Numbered from the stretch's first letter, positions 1 to 13,265 are shown. The stretch: 64,000 nt of DNA from Antilocapra americana (GCA_007570785.1 ML664176.1:609296-673295); one strand, 5' to 3'. Notes: a model not told the origin generated them from the sequence alone. Translations and numbers: made by a program.

Positions 1-59
1 TACTTAAGAGAGATTGTGTCCTGCAATAATACAGTCTAGGTGTTACAGAAACACATGTG

Positions 60-278
60 TGCGTGTGTGCTCAGTTGTGTCTGACTCTTTGCAACCCCAT
101 GGACTGCAGCCCCCCCGCAGGCTCCTCTGTCCATGGAATGTTTCAGGCAAGAATACTGAAACAGGTTGCCATTTTCATACTCCAGGGGATCTTCCTGACC
201 CAGGAATGGAACCAGCAACAACTGGGTCTCCTACACTGACAGGCAGATTCTTTATCATTGAGCCACCTGGGGCGCCCA
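60..278 (-). repeat. Bov-tA SINE
   Basis: Full-length tRNA-derived ruminant SINE in reverse orientation. It runs from the tail-side motif ctgactctttgcaacccc to the tRNA-like head ending gagccacctggggcgccc. Open frames here are SINE translations, not genes. Confidence 0.93.
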
Positions 279-509
279 GAAACACAGAGACTCTTGTTAT
301 TCAAACAAACAAACAAAAAGCCAGGGGTATCTCTCTGAATTCCATAAACAGCCTTCTTCCTAACAACTTATCAAAACCTCCTGAGGACCTGGGGTGCAGA
401 AATGAAACACAGGTGATGGTTAGGACTGAGGAATGCAGGTGTCTTTCAAATTAATCTTTTCACAGAGAGAAGAAGCAAAATGGAGGGAATGTTTCCTTCA
501 AATAACTCA

Positions 510-806
<297 letters not shown>

Positions 807-1229
807 TTAAAGAGGGAAATACATTAACATCCACAATAACCCATATCCTTGACACAGTTGTTCTAAGTTTTTCTATTGTGCACAATCCTTCTTTGGAAAT
901 AGATTCCCAAAAGCTAGAGGATTTAAGAATAAACAGTTGGCCAGTTACTTGGGTTACAATGATTGCTTCCAAGTTCTTTCTTGTCTCCTTCAATTCCTCT
1001 CTTGCCATTTTGTTAGCAAAGGGCGCGGCAGGGGCGGGGCGGGGGGATGTTATGAACATATATGCAGCGGAAGATGAAAACCCATGTGAGCAAATTCACG
1101 CATGCCACTGCTTTAACCCTGGGCCACAGAGAGCAGGAAAGGAGAATCTCCTTTTAAGCAATTACTTAGCCTCGGGGAACTTCATACCACTTTACTTGAG
1201 GAAGAGAAGAATGGGGGAGTCAGTTACAT

Positions 1230-1430
1230 TTCCTGTGCGCCTGCTATGAGCTGGGTGCTTTCTGACATCCTTGTCTTATTTCACTTTCACAAGAACGTTT
1301 TTCCATTTGCCATAAATGAACACAAACACTCAAAAATGTTTCACAGCTAGGAGGTACTGGAGCTGGGATTTAAAGCCCAGCATTTCTGGCTCTGAGTCCC
1401 ATTTTGCACACCTCGTGGCTGTTTAATGCT
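1230..1430 (-). repeat. MIR remnant (probable)
   Basis: Diverged text fits the reverse of the MIR core (cacagctaggaggtactggagctgggatttaaa split over the core, then a ggctctgagtcc end). Assignment is by eye. Confidence 0.5.
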
Positions 1431-1634
1431 TTCCCATTGTAACTGTGGCTGCTGGTGTCACCTCAAAGGCAAATAAGGTGATGTGTTGCTATTTCCCAAC
1501 CTGTTGTGCTTCATTCCTTTTTACATAGCCACTCTCCAATTTAGTTACAGGCTAACCTGGGTCCGTCTTGTTGCTTACTTACTTTCCCAATCGTAGTTTA
1601 AGGCTGTTCCACCAATGTAGGAAGGTGGGAGAAA

Positions 1635-1765
1635 TACTGAATTAGGAGCCAGGGCTTTGGTCTAGTCTTGATGTTTTCAATCTCCAGCCATATGCTAAGG
1701 GATGTTAGTTTCCTCGCATGTTAAATGAAGAGGAGGATTAACCTCAATAATCTCCATGGAACGTC
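1635..1765 (+). repeat. MIR-like remnant (possible)
   Basis: Text such as ggagccagggctttgg followed by cctcgcatgttaaatga resembles the MIR body in forward orientation, but it is very diverged. Confidence 0.35.
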
Positions 1766-2406
1766 CTAAGCCAGCATTTCCATGATTTTGGGGGGAAAAT
1801 TGAAGCATTTTCTTTTACTAAGGGCAGAATGGTTAATTAAATGTCCCCCTTCTCCAGCCCTGCCCTCCCATTTAAGTAACCTGTTGAGCAGTGTGTTTTA
1901 TAGACAAAAATGAGTAGCAGCATCGCTACCAGTCAGTCTCATATTGGTAGACTCAGACCGCAGTTAGGATCCTAGCTTCCAAGTCTTTTTTTTTTTTTTT
2001 TAACACATATTCTCAAAACTCCTTCTTTTTAACCTCTGAAACCATGAGGCTAAGATTACTTTACATCAACTTCCAGACCGTGAAATCTCCCATTGTGATA
2101 TCGGGAAAGATCCCAACTCATTGAGGCTTTTGGAAGCAGCTTAATCTAGCCCCCTGTAGATGAATGATGGGACAAACGTGTACAGTGATCAGAACAACAG
2201 AATCTCTGTGCTATTTCTGAAATTTCGCACAGTGACATTTCAGTAAGGCGACAAAGCCCCAGGAACATAATCAGCTCTAGAAGAAAGATTATTAAATAGA
2301 AATCTGGTATCTGATGAAAGACATTCATTTTTTGATCTGTTTGTATCCAAATCTTCTACATTTCCCAGCGTTGCCTCAATCTTAGGTAAAATTGTTCAGA
2401 ATCTAC

Positions 2407-2528
2407 CTTGTTTTGATAATTCTCAATCTCCTCCTGCAGAAAGGTCTGCCACGTTATCTGCTGAAGCTCTTCTCTCAAGTATTGGCAAGTTTCCAGATGT
2501 GATTTGGATATATTCTGTGCAAGGTGTT
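2407..2528 (-). CDS. RORA: RORA internal coding exon, start of ligand-binding domain
   Basis: This 122-bp exon starts with AA, completing a split glutamate codon from the preceding exon, then codes for [20 protein letters not shown], continues through [20 protein letters not shown] and ends in phase 0. The acceptor is a pyrimidine tract followed by TTAG; the donor is GTAGAT. In RORA this segment joins the hinge to the ligand-binding domain and covers its first helices. Joined to 671-803 it gives the NK/QREVMW junction expected for the family. The reading frame is intact. Confidence 0.96.
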
Positions 2529-3029
2529 CTAAGGAGAAAAACAGGAGATCAGGACATGAAAAGCTATTCTTCTTTGGATAATCAGTGTTTTCCTTACTCA
2601 ATTATTCAATTTAAAATGTAACAAGTATAAAGCTACAGGCTGAACCAGTTTTAATTATCGTAACATATTTAAGTAAGTAATCTGGAACTATTCTGTGTTT
2701 TAGAGCAGGAAGAAGGACAGGCAAAGCCAACATTTAACAATAAGACTGCATGCCTTCAAAGCCCCTGCTAATCTTGACCTTCTTCTGAGCCTTTACACTA
2801 CTGTCTGGGAGTGAGCAAATATCGACCTAGACAAGTGTGAAAAATGACTGGCACAATCTCTACTTGGCATTTTTATGAAGACATCTGCCACATACATTTG
2901 GGCGGGTGGATTACTCTTGAAAACTTAGGAAATGGTATTTTTTATGATGACAGTTATGTGCAGTGGTTGTTTTTCCTGCACAATTCAGAATAAGCATTGC
3001 TGAAAGCCTACCCCGGTGCTATATATTGT

Positions 3030-3228
3030 GTGGTGGTTAAGAGCTGCACTTTGCAGCCAGAGTGACTGGGTTGGAATCTCAGCTCTGCTGTTTAGTAGTT
3101 CTGTGATCTTAGGTAAGTTACTTAACCTCTCTGTGCTTCAGTCTCCTGATTTGTAAAATGTGAAAAATAGTGCCGACTTCATAGGGCTTCTGTGAGAATT
3201 AGAGTTGAGCATTCAGAATAGAGAGGAT
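3030..3228 (+). repeat. MIR SINE
   Basis: Well-preserved forward MIR: gtggttaagagctgcact at the head, ttacttaacctctctgtgct in the core, then gatttgtaaaatgtg. Confidence 0.88.
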
Positions 3229-3937
3229 AACACAGCATCTGTTACATAAAACATTTGTTCTCATACTATAGTGTAAGGATTTTGAAGATATTAAAGAAAT
3301 AGAAGACAAATAAGTTTCCCAAGGAACTTATAATCTGGTGAACATGTACAGACATGCGGAAAGACAATTCGAGACAGACAATAAGGCATGAGGTTGAATT
3401 ATATCAGAAGAGAAAGAAAAACAAAGGTAATAGGTGCTATCAGGGAAGGGAGAGATGAGGGGAATCAGGCGATGCTTCTTGGTAGCAGAGGAACATTTGG
3501 GCTGGATCCGGAAGAATGGGGAGGGTTTTGGGAGGCAGAGGCCAGTGGTGTGAGGCAGTGGGCCAGTTCCACATTCAAGGGATGGTAATTGAAAGAACAA
3601 ATATGGCGTTTGTAGGAGATAGAAGATGCGATAAAGTGATGGTTCAAAATAGGAATATTGGTAGGTAAGGGTCCAAATCCTGAAGGATCTAAATGTGGAA
3701 ACTGAGAGAATGGACTTGATTGACAAAAGGAGTCAGTGGGATTCTCAAGGGGGAGCAGATATAATGAACACTGTACTTGGGGAAACAGAACATGTAATTT
3801 TGCCATTGGTGGACTGAAGGATGGAGAGGTTGGAGGACCAATTAGAAGGCTACTGAAATCTAGATGAAAGGGACTAACAGCTTGAAATAAGTTGCCAATA
3901 ATTGCTATGGAAGGGAAGCACAATTAAAGCAGTATTT

Positions 3938-4052
3938 TAAGGAAATTCCCTGGGGGCCCAGGGGTTAGGATTCTGGGCTTCCAGTGCAGCAGATGTGGGT
4001 TCAATCCTTGGTTGGGGAACTAAGATCCTGCAAGTGGTGGGTGTGGAATATA
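3938..4052 (+). repeat. Bov-A SINE monomer
   Basis: Forward Bov-A-type unit starting aaattccctgggggccca, containing gggttcaatccttgg and ending near aactaagatcctgcaag. Confidence 0.8.
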
Positions 4053-4153
4053 TAATACGAAAGTTATTTAAAACAATGGTGCCGAGTGCAAACTTAGCAA
4101 CACTAATAAGACTATTTACTTAGAAATTTGTTACTACTTTCCTCAAACAGAAT

Positions 4154-4210
4154 CAGATTTTTTTGTGTGAAAACAGAGCCAGGATCATGTAAATGAAGCT
4201 TGAAACTAGA
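4154..4210. repeat. 57-bp segment, probable donor of the copy at 5709-5765
   Basis: Unique-looking intronic segment, cagatttt... to ...gaaactaga, repeated with four mismatches at 5709-5765. Here it sits in ordinary flanking sequence, so it is the more likely original. Confidence 0.8.
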
Positions 4211-4716
4211 ATCTCCTTAGAGAAACTGAAACACCGTAAACCTCAACAATGCTACTTGGCAACACACAGACATTAAAACAACATAAGTAAACATCATAAA
4301 CAATAAAACAGATGAAAGAAAAAAATAAAGGACAGAAAGAGACAGAAACTGGGAGAGAGAAAGAGGGAGAAACCAGTAAATTATTTGTCTTAGAATCAGG
4401 GATGCTTGTGAAGAGAATTGGGGTGTAAAGGTAAAAATAATTGGGAAGCATAAACAAAAAAATAAATGTGTAAACAGTAAACCAATTTTTGTAAATATGG
4501 GGAAAAATGATGTAGATGAAGGGTTCACAGGGAAGCTGGGAGAATCCTGGAAGGGGAAGAATGGGAAGAGGCTCTCGGTATTATTTTCCAGATTCTGTTT
4601 TTTTCTAGTTAACATGGTCAAGCATCTTCTTGTTTCATTTCATCCTAAAAACTGTCACTCCTGTTTGAGTCCAGCCAGCTTTTAGAAGTAATAACAAATG
4701 ATGCAATGTTCAACGA

Positions 4717-4730
4717 CCAGTAGAGGGCAG
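4717..4730 (+). promoter_or_regulatory. CTCF core motif match
   Basis: The 14 bases ccagtagagggcag fit every position of the degenerate CTCF core CCASYAGRKGGCRS. The site lies in unique intronic sequence, not in a recognised SINE. Binding is inferred from motif only. Confidence 0.5.
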
Positions 4731-4884
4731 TGGCTGCATTCTCACCAGCTGCCTTTGATCAAAATTCATACTTGATTTGGCAAATGTAAGATTTTAGACA
4801 CTTTCCTATTTTTAAGTCTCCATTTCAGCAGAGAAGAAAATGCTCAGATGGAGTAAAAGCTAAGGAGTTATGCAGCCTCTCAGA

Positions 4885-5010
4885 CAGTCTGGAATAGTGA
4901 AATACCTTGGACCTAAGAGTTAGGAGACCTGTTTTCTGGTCTGAGCTCAGTTGGGTAACTCATTTTGTGACAAGCAAATCAGTTTACTTCCTCAACCGTG
5001 ACTGTGCATC
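4885..5010 (+). repeat. MIR remnant
   Basis: Forward MIR-like text: cctaagagttaggagacctg, then tcagtttacttcctcaac. Confidence 0.55.
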
Positions 5011-5154
5011 AGTAGAGCCAAGGTCTAGATACTACTTCAGATAGAAAATCCTCTCTTGTAAGTTATGGATTTTCATAGTGGGATGGAACTTTAGGTATTA
5101 TCTGGTCCAAACTCTCCTCACTTTGTAGATATTAACATTAACAATGATGGTAAA

Positions 5155-5236
5155 AGTTGACACTGAGGTAGCGATTACTATGTGCTATGCTCACATATAT
5201 ATTCACACATACACAGTTTTACACACACACACACAG

Positions 5237-5267
<31 letters not shown>

Positions 5268-5465
5268 GTTTGTCCTTAGTCTTTATGACAACAACTCTAG
5301 GGGGAAAGACACTAATGACAATTGTACTAATTATCTCCATTTTACAGATGAAAAAACCAAGGCACAATGAGGTTAAGTGACTTTTCAAGGTGTCATAGCT
5401 GGCAAGTGGACAGTGATTCAAACATATACAAAAGCTCCAGAACCTATGCTCTGAATCTTTATATT
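5155..5465 (-). repeat. MIR SINE interrupted by a CA repeat
   Basis: Reverse MIR: tgtgctatg on the left, and on the right tctccattttacagatga, then gaggttaagtgactttt. The CA tract 5200-5266 lies inside it. Confidence 0.8.
5200..5266. repeat. (CA)n microsatellite
   Basis: Two CA runs separated by a single agac interruption, ending in atatata. Confidence 0.97.
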
Positions 5466-5639
5466 CCATGGGTAGGGAGATTGTAGCTTACAGAGGTAAT
5501 AGGACTTATACTAAGCTGTACAACCTACAGCAAAGCTAGGACCACCCATATAAGCTGACTTCTTATCTCATGCTTTGCCCAACGTATCAGTTGTCTCTCA
5601 TAGAAGGCTTTAGTAATTACAGTGATAAGTGCAATTAGC

Positions 5640-5850
5640 TGTTTTATTTTTAATTCTTTTTTTCCTTTTGGCTATACCACTTGGTTTGCTGGATCTTGGT
5701 TCCCTAGTCAGATTTGTTTGTGTGAAAACAGAGCCAGGATCACTTAAATGAAACTTGAAACTAGATCCCCTAACCAGGGATGGAACCAAGGATCCATGGC
5801 AGTAAAAGCACCACGTCCTAACCACCAGCACGCCAGTGAATTCCTGAGTT
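5640..5850 (-). repeat. Bov-A2 SINE carrying a 57-bp internal insertion
   Basis: Reverse Bov-A2: ggctataccacttggtttgc and ggatcttggttccct on one side, taaccagggatggaacc and cctaaccaccagcacgcca on the other. Segment 5709-5765 separates text that is contiguous in other copies in this window, for example 10825-10850. Confidence 0.85.
5709..5765. repeat. 57-bp templated insertion copied from 4154-4210
   Basis: Matches 4154-4210 in direct orientation with four mismatches in 57 bases. It is flanked by ccct on both sides, within the Bov-A2 SINE. Confidence 0.8.
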
Positions 5851-5911
5851 AGCTTTTTAAAAAAATGAACATAGACTGTTTATCTGGAATATATAATTCA
5901 GGTACTAAGTG

Positions 5912-5995
5912 TATTGGGTGGGCCAAAAAGTTTCTTTGGGCTTTTCCATAAGATGTTACAGAAAAACCCAAACAAACGTTTTGGCCCATCCAATA
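5912..5995. mobile_element. Mariner-derived palindromic MITE
   Basis: An 84-bp near-palindrome starting tattgggtgggccaaaaag and ending ttggcccatccaata. It begins and ends at TA, the mariner target. The arms pair over about 37 bases with a handful of mismatches. It matches the short mariner-type palindromes common in ruminant genomes. It encodes nothing. Confidence 0.88.
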
Positions 5996-6845
5996 CATAA
6001 AGGGCAAAATTTCACAGCCAGAAAGTCAGATATATTTCACTAAAAGTAATGGAGTGTAGATACTATTACAGAAAGAACTGATCTTAGGATATGTTAATTT
6101 ATAATTTATTTTTCAATTGCACAAATGGTTTCATTTGTTTCAAATCTAATGACAAAATTTAGCCTAAAATGAAGTCGTTAGTTAAAGAAAGAACAGGGGC
6201 TTAAACCCTAAAGGAAATGTCAGGGACTTTTGGAGAGCTTTGCAGAAGAATTAGCAAAGTCTGACCAATTTTAAGCCACTCTTAACCCCTCAAACTATTT
6301 TGCACACGTAAATGGGACAGAAAATCAGAGCCCCATTACATCCTTTTTCCAGATAAATTCTTGTTTAGTTTTGGGTTTGCAGAAAATCCTGATGATGACT
6401 TAATTTTATTCATTGCGGAAAATGCCACAATACATGTGAACAATCCCTAGTTTAGGAGAAAGTGGAGAATGGAGGAGAGCACAGGGCTCCCAGGCTTACT
6501 GGGAGGTGAGAGCTGTGGAAGAGGGAAGAGATTGGTCAGGGAACAGGGGCTGGGGAAACTGAGTGCATTTTCAGCCCAAGTGCCATGTTCAAGGGCCACA
6601 CACAGGCCAAGCTGGGTGGGTTATCTCTGGGTTGAACATTCGACAGCAAACAGGAGTGATTCACTCGTATTTATCATAAAGTAGAAGCACACCTAAAGTG
6701 AGTCAGGTCATCTTTCATGATACCATGTCAGCTTTCAATCAAATCCTTATTCATTTCTGAAAATTTTACTTTCATTATAGCTCTGCTTAAGGTTCAGCCA
6801 ACCAAGATCTCATGACAAAAACGCAAGGTTTTTGTTCTAGTACAA

Positions 6846-6862
6846 GAAAAAAAAAAAAAAAA
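6846..6862. repeat. poly-A tract
   Basis: About 17 consecutive A residues in unique sequence; no adjacent SINE recognised. Confidence 0.9.
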
Positions 6863-7513
6863 TCAAACCTACCTCTGCTCAGCTTGGCTTCTAGTTCAGA
6901 GGTTTCTCTGTTAATCAAAAGAGCTGTGCTACACCTTTAATGCTGTGCAGTGAGTGGTTAAAGACCAGGCTTAAAATGTCCCTGGCTCTTGAGGATTTAA
7001 ATTTAGACCCATAAAAAGGTGCTTGTGTAAAAACCGTAAAGAACATTCAATTTGTTATATTTGGAGAAAGATTTTACTGGAAATATAAATTTCACTTAAA
7101 AACTGTTTTGTGGGGTACAGAGGTAGAGGAAACCATCTAAAGAACACAACCGTTATTTCTGTGAACCAAGGACATCTGTGCTCAAGTCAGGACCTGCTGG
7201 TTCTTTTCTATGTGAAGTCTTCCTTCTCTCCTGGTCTTAACTTAGTCACCCCCTCAGCAACTAATTGAAATATCCCAGAGGATTATAACCTTGTATGAGG
7301 AACCATGGGGTGAAACAGATCAAATTCGCAAACAGCAAAGGTCCTTATCAAAGTTTCTCTAATAATAGTGCTGTACTTAAAAATCAATTAAATATAACAG
7401 AGGATGTTATAACACAACTCCCTTGAAATGAAAAGCTTTCCATTGTCTGTGCTAACATTTCTAGGTCACATCTCTCAATAAGCACCAATGTCACAGGAAT
7501 GAGGAAATGACAG

Positions 7514-7543
7514 GGTTTGTTTGTTTGTTTGTTTGTTTGTTTG
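7514..7543. repeat. (GTTT)n microsatellite
   Basis: About seven tandem gttt units. Confidence 0.95.
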
Positions 7544-8167
7544 CATGGTGAGCCTTCTATGAAATACATCAGTTTTTTCATTAACATCCATCACCCAAAT
7601 TTTGGAAAGTAAAGAAGCCAATTTCCCTTTAATGTTTATAGACTACATCACAGTTGCAAAGGTGAGATGCATACACGGACTGGGCAGTGATATAAATGCT
7701 GAGTGGGATGGACCCATTGAAAGGTGGAAGGCCCTGACTGGTACCAGTTGATTGCTGACATTTACAAATACTGATCCAGTGTAATTAGATCATTTCTCCC
7801 CTCTCCCACAAGAAACCGCAAATCTGAACTTTCAGATGGAACCCTTCAGGTTTAAATTTTCAGTAACTAATTCAAAAGTTGCAAAGCTCTGCACTGGTTA
7901 AAACACCATGCCTATGGCCAGGTTAAGTTGTTGGGTTGCCATTTTTATAACTTTCAGTATAAAGCAATATTTAGAATGTAATGAAAGCAATGGAGTTGGT
8001 GGGGCCATTCCCTGAGCTTACAGTTTTCTATGTAATTTAAGACCACTTTAAGTTCATGTTGTCTCAGCTCTGAAGCTGAGAGATCAATCAGTTTCTTGGA
8101 TATGTGATGGGAGACAGTGGAGAGTCAAAAGCAAGGGGAAAGGTAGAAATTATGAAGTGCTTCCAAG

Positions 8168-8385
8168 GGAGACTACCCTGCAGGCTCAGATCGTACAGAA
8201 TCTGCCTGCAATGCAGAAGACCTGGGTTCGATCCCTGGGTTAGGAAGATCCCATGGGGAAGAGAATGGCTACCCACTCCAGTATTTTTGCCTGGGGACTC
8301 CCATGGACAAAGAAGCCTGGAGGGCTATGGTCCATGCGGTCACAAAGAGTTAGACATGACTGAGCAACTATCACTTTCACTTTCC
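8168..8385 (+). repeat. Bov-tA SINE
   Basis: Forward Bov-tA: head with ctgcctgcaatgcag and gggttcgatccctgggtt, tail with gttagacatgactgagcaac. Confidence 0.93.
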
Positions 8386-8424
8386 CAATGGTAAAGGTGA
8401 ATTGCCCTTCTAGTTGCATCTCTC

Positions 8425-8540
8425 TCTCTATTTTTTGCTGTGGGGCATGTGGGATCTTGGGTCAGTTCCCTGACCAAGCAACAAATCCCTTACATTGGAA
8501 GCACAGAGTCTTAACCATTGCCCAACCAGGGAAGTCCCTA
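8425..8540 (-). repeat. Bov-A2 SINE (monomer)
   Basis: Reverse Bov-A2: gggcatgtgggatcttgg to cagggaagtcc. It ends about 100 bp from the donor site of the RORA hinge exon. Confidence 0.88.
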
Positions 8541-8566
8541 AATCACTTTAATACCATAACTTATTA

Positions 8567-9106
<540 letters not shown>

Positions 9107-10304
9107 TTAGGACTTCCTTTGAAGTTGCGGATAATTTTAATTAAAAACCACATAACCACCAAATAAGGACATGAACCAGAGGTGAAAATGGTTCTACTTC
9201 ACAAAGGCTTGCTCCACATCCCTGACAGCAAAGATATATCCTGGAGGAGCTAAGTTTCAGAAACAGACCCAGGGCTGGTAGAAGAGACCTAGAACAATGA
9301 TCACCTTCGTTTTCATGCTGTCACATAACCCTATGCTCAGTGGGAGCTACTGAACTGCGGTTTGATGGGCTTGTTCCCTCTCGACCCAGGCAGTTGGTCT
9401 AGACACTTCTTTTCTTAGTGTTCAGACCCGAGCACAGGGATGCACAAATTCACCGGTCTATATCAGGGCACAAGCAGTCAAACCTCCGCATGCATTCATT
9501 TCACTAACCTGTACGCTTAGATGAGTTTCTTTCTGATCAAATAGCCAAATCTGGGGCTTCCCAGAGCAAGCTCAACAGACTGCATGAAACATTTGCAATT
9601 CCCTTGATTACATCTCTGAGTCTACCCCTTGCCTGCTTCTGGGTCATGTGGCCCCTTTGAAATGCTTGGACCCATCTTAAAAGGATACTTTCCGCTATTC
9701 TCATTGAGCCTCAAGTAAAAAAGAATATTAGGATTTTGGAAATGGTAGGCTCTGGGGAAGATCCCTGCCAGGAGAATTTGTGTTTGCAGCCCTTCTCTGT
9801 GCCATGTGTCCCCACATTTAAAGTGGAACAGTGACTGGAGTAACTTTCCAGTTCATTTGGCATTTCAAATGATTTCTCTTGAAACATCCAGATAACTGAG
9901 AAAAAAAAAAGAATCCTGTGATTTCCTGGTCTGAATTCCTCCACTAACCCATTTTTTTCTCAGCCTAAGAAGGTATAGATAAAGCCCTTGGTGGAGGGAC
10001 TAAGGTCTCCTGATTATGGTTAAATTTACACCCGACTGGGTAGATGAATTCACCCATTTGACCATCAACAAAATTCTGTGAGTCTTGGGGCAGGAGGCAG
10101 GGTAGACGGAAGTGAAGTTGGGAACCAGTGCCCAGCCCAACTTGTGGGATCCTTTTCCTGCCAAGGAGGATGTGGTTTCCTTTTGCATAGAGGAAACGAA
10201 CAGGATTCTGGGCAATTTCCAGTATCCATGGCTCAGGTGACAAATTGGGTGGGACTGGTTAGATAGCAGTCAGGCTGATGTGAGCTATGAATTTCAGGCC
10301 TAAA

Positions 10305-10520
10305 ACTGTTGTTGTTTAGTCACTAAGTCATGTTCCACTCTTCTGAAACCCCTTGGACTGTAGCCTGCCAGCCTCCTCTGTCCATGAGACTTCCCAGGCA
10401 AGAATACTGGAGTGGGTTGCCATTTCCTTCTCCAGGGGATCATCTGGAACCAGGGGTTGAATCCACCTCTCCTGCATTGGTAGGTGGATGCTTTACTGCT
10501 AAGCCACCAGGGAAGCCCTA
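10305..10520 (-). repeat. Bov-tA SINE
   Basis: Reverse Bov-tA: tagtcactaagtcatgttc to gccaccagggaagccc. Confidence 0.93.
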
Positions 10521-10778
10521 TCTAAAATTGTATAAGCCTCCAAATTCATTCCAAGCCTACAATAACATGAGCTGTCCCTTATATACAAAATCTTCACAAG
10601 GCATATTGAAGGTACTTACTCATTTTGAAAAGAATAGTCTAGAACCCCCAAAGGGATTAATACCTTTAATTAACAGGGGGAAACTGGTTCTGCCATGACT
10701 CTGAATTGTATTCTAACTCTTTTCTTAATGTTAAAAACAGTAATCATAGTATCCCCTAAGTGAAACGAATGGGTCAGG

Positions 10779-10906
10779 TTTTTGCTTTTGTTTTTGGCCA
10801 CAGCACACAGCTTGTGGGATCTAAGTTCCCTGACCAGGGATCAAACCCATGGCCCTTGCAGTAGACGCATGAAGGCCTTACCACTGAACCACAAGGGAAT
10901 TCCCTG
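10779..10906 (-). repeat. Bov-A2 SINE (monomer)
   Basis: Reverse Bov-A2: tttttggccacagcacaca, ccctgaccagggatcaaacc, ending accacaagggaattcc. Confidence 0.9.
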
Positions 10907-11969
10907 GATTAGGTCTTAAGAAAACACACACCCATCTGTGATTTTTAACTTACAGATTCATAAGAGATAAACCTAGTTGTGTGAGTTCAGAGCCACTGGA
11001 AGCCGAAATCTGTGGAGTTGCATATCACAGGAATTTCTGAGGATACAGTGTAAGTTTTATGACTTGCACCTTCTGATCCGCAAAAATTTCCTTTGGTTCT
11101 ACAAATTCTAAGAGGCAATCCTGTGTACAACTTGTGCATGGGTAGGTCCACAGGCCCTAGAACTTCTTATTCTAGGGAAAGCCAGACTTTCAGAACACCT
11201 GCTTAGTAGCCTGAAGTTATTTTCCCAGGGGCTCAAACTCCACTGGAAGTGATGTTTCCTTCAGAGGGATCTCTCAAGGGAGCCAACCAGCCAGTATATT
11301 CAGAAAAGTCCTTAAACTGTATCCATAGTACTATCAGCCCAATTTTCTTATATAAGAATAGCCTTGAAGTCTGGTGTTGATTATTCAGTGCACTGAAGAC
11401 AGTTTTCCAGGAAGATCCTGAACTGTTTTGCAACTGTTAAAATAGCTTGTTTTAATGAAAAGAACATTTGTCACTGAGGCCTGCTTTGCACTATTTTCAC
11501 ACATACTGGATGTACAAATATTTGACTTTGGATCCAGTTAGCATAAAAGCTAATTCATCCTAACTGCCAATAAGCTGACTAGTATAAAGTGCATAACAAT
11601 TAGCTCTGCCTTGTGTTTTCTATGGGGAAAAAAAAATGCTTCTAGAAGGTGTCCTTTTTCAGACCCTCAGGTGACACCTTACCTCCCATCAATTCATCCA
11701 CTTGTAATGTCTTAAACCTCAAAAATCTGAAGGTGTTCAGACCACACAGACATTTCTTCTCCATGCCCCACCACCCTGCCCTGCATCAGCCAGTGAGCTG
11801 ACCTGGATGGTTTATGGACAAGGAAGTAACTGCTGTTATACCCACAAGGATGCCAGAGGAGGGAAGACTGGAGGGGTGGTGAGGGACAGAGGGGACATAT
11901 TCCGGCAGACTTGGGTCTGGGCTTCAGAAGGTACTTTCACAACCCTGTGCTATTTTGCAACATAGGCTA

Positions 11970-12152
<183 letters not shown>

Positions 12153-13097
12153 TTAGTGTCAGCTTGAGCTGAATGATACTAAAGGCAGGAAAGGAAGCGC
12201 CCATTGGCATGAATATTTAATGGAGAATTAAACTTGTAGCACTATCATCCTGGAAACCATTAATGAAATTAAAGTCACTTCTTTTTCCTTGAGTAAAATG
12301 GGTCCCCAGAGCCCAATCCTCTGTTCCTTACACATGCAAAACTTTCTTTAATTGCAACAGACATTTGCCTGTGTAGAAGGAAGAGAACCAGGCCCTGTTC
12401 TTGGCTTCTGATGATTGAAAGCTATATGTTTAATAAAAATGGTACAAAGGCACTCATCTTCAACCTTCATCTCTAGAACATTTTTAGTAGAATAAACACA
12501 GAATGCTTCTCTATATGTCCAGAGATGAGAAAGTGCAGCCTCACCCTAACCTAGGTGGACACTGTGGCAGTCTCAACCAGACCACATAAATCTACCACTC
12601 TTTAGGTGTCTTTCATTCCCCAAGTCAGAATCTACTGCTTCAGGAAGTTAAATGACACGTGGGTGGATTATCTTGGCAGATCAATCAGAATGGGAATACT
12701 CTACCCTTAAGAGTTTGGAAAAACCATCTTTTCAGAATCACAGACTTTCAGATTGACCAAATCCGAGCTGATGTTCATCAAGTCCCAAGTATTTGTTAAG
12801 CACTGTTTTGTAAATGAGAAGGTGTAATAAGATGCATAAGGAGTACTGACCTCACAGATTTCATTCATTTACTCATGTATTCATTCATTTTTGCTAACTC
12901 CTTGAGCTAGATTCTTTCTAGCTCATTAATGTTCATTCCTTAGTCTTTTCTTAAAGCTGTCAGTGTTCCTTTTAGTTACATTTTGGTAGCAACCCATGAG
13001 TTTTGGTATATAGTATTTTCATGATTATTCAATATGAAATGCATTCTGGTTTTCAATAGATCTCTTTTTTAATCCATATCTTATTTAGAAGCACATT

Positions 13098-13265
13098 TTA
13101 AAAAGCTAAAGTAAGGTTGATTTACAATGTTGCATTAGTTTCTGGTGTACAGCAAAATAACTCAGTTATATATACTCTTTTTCAGATTCTTTTGCATCAT
13201 GGGTTATTACAAGGTATTGAATATAGTTTCCGGGACTATATAATAGAAACTTGTTGTTATTTATA
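13098..13265 (-). mobile_element. Ruminant L1 3' end, 5'-truncated
   Basis: Reverse L1 3' end: gatttacaatgttgcattag, ctcagttatatatac, then ggtattgaatatagtttcc and a diverged remainder. Confidence 0.8.

Noticed and set aside
1021..1046. GC box as a RORA promoter
   Set aside because: It lies deep in the 3' half of the gene with no CpG island and no first-exon candidate; kept only as a motif-level observation.
3300..3930. Opposed open frames of 132 and 152 residues on the minus strand
   Set aside because: Low-complexity S/P/F/L-rich frames over degraded purine-rich sequence, with no recognisable domain and no splice signals; more likely an unassigned old repeat.
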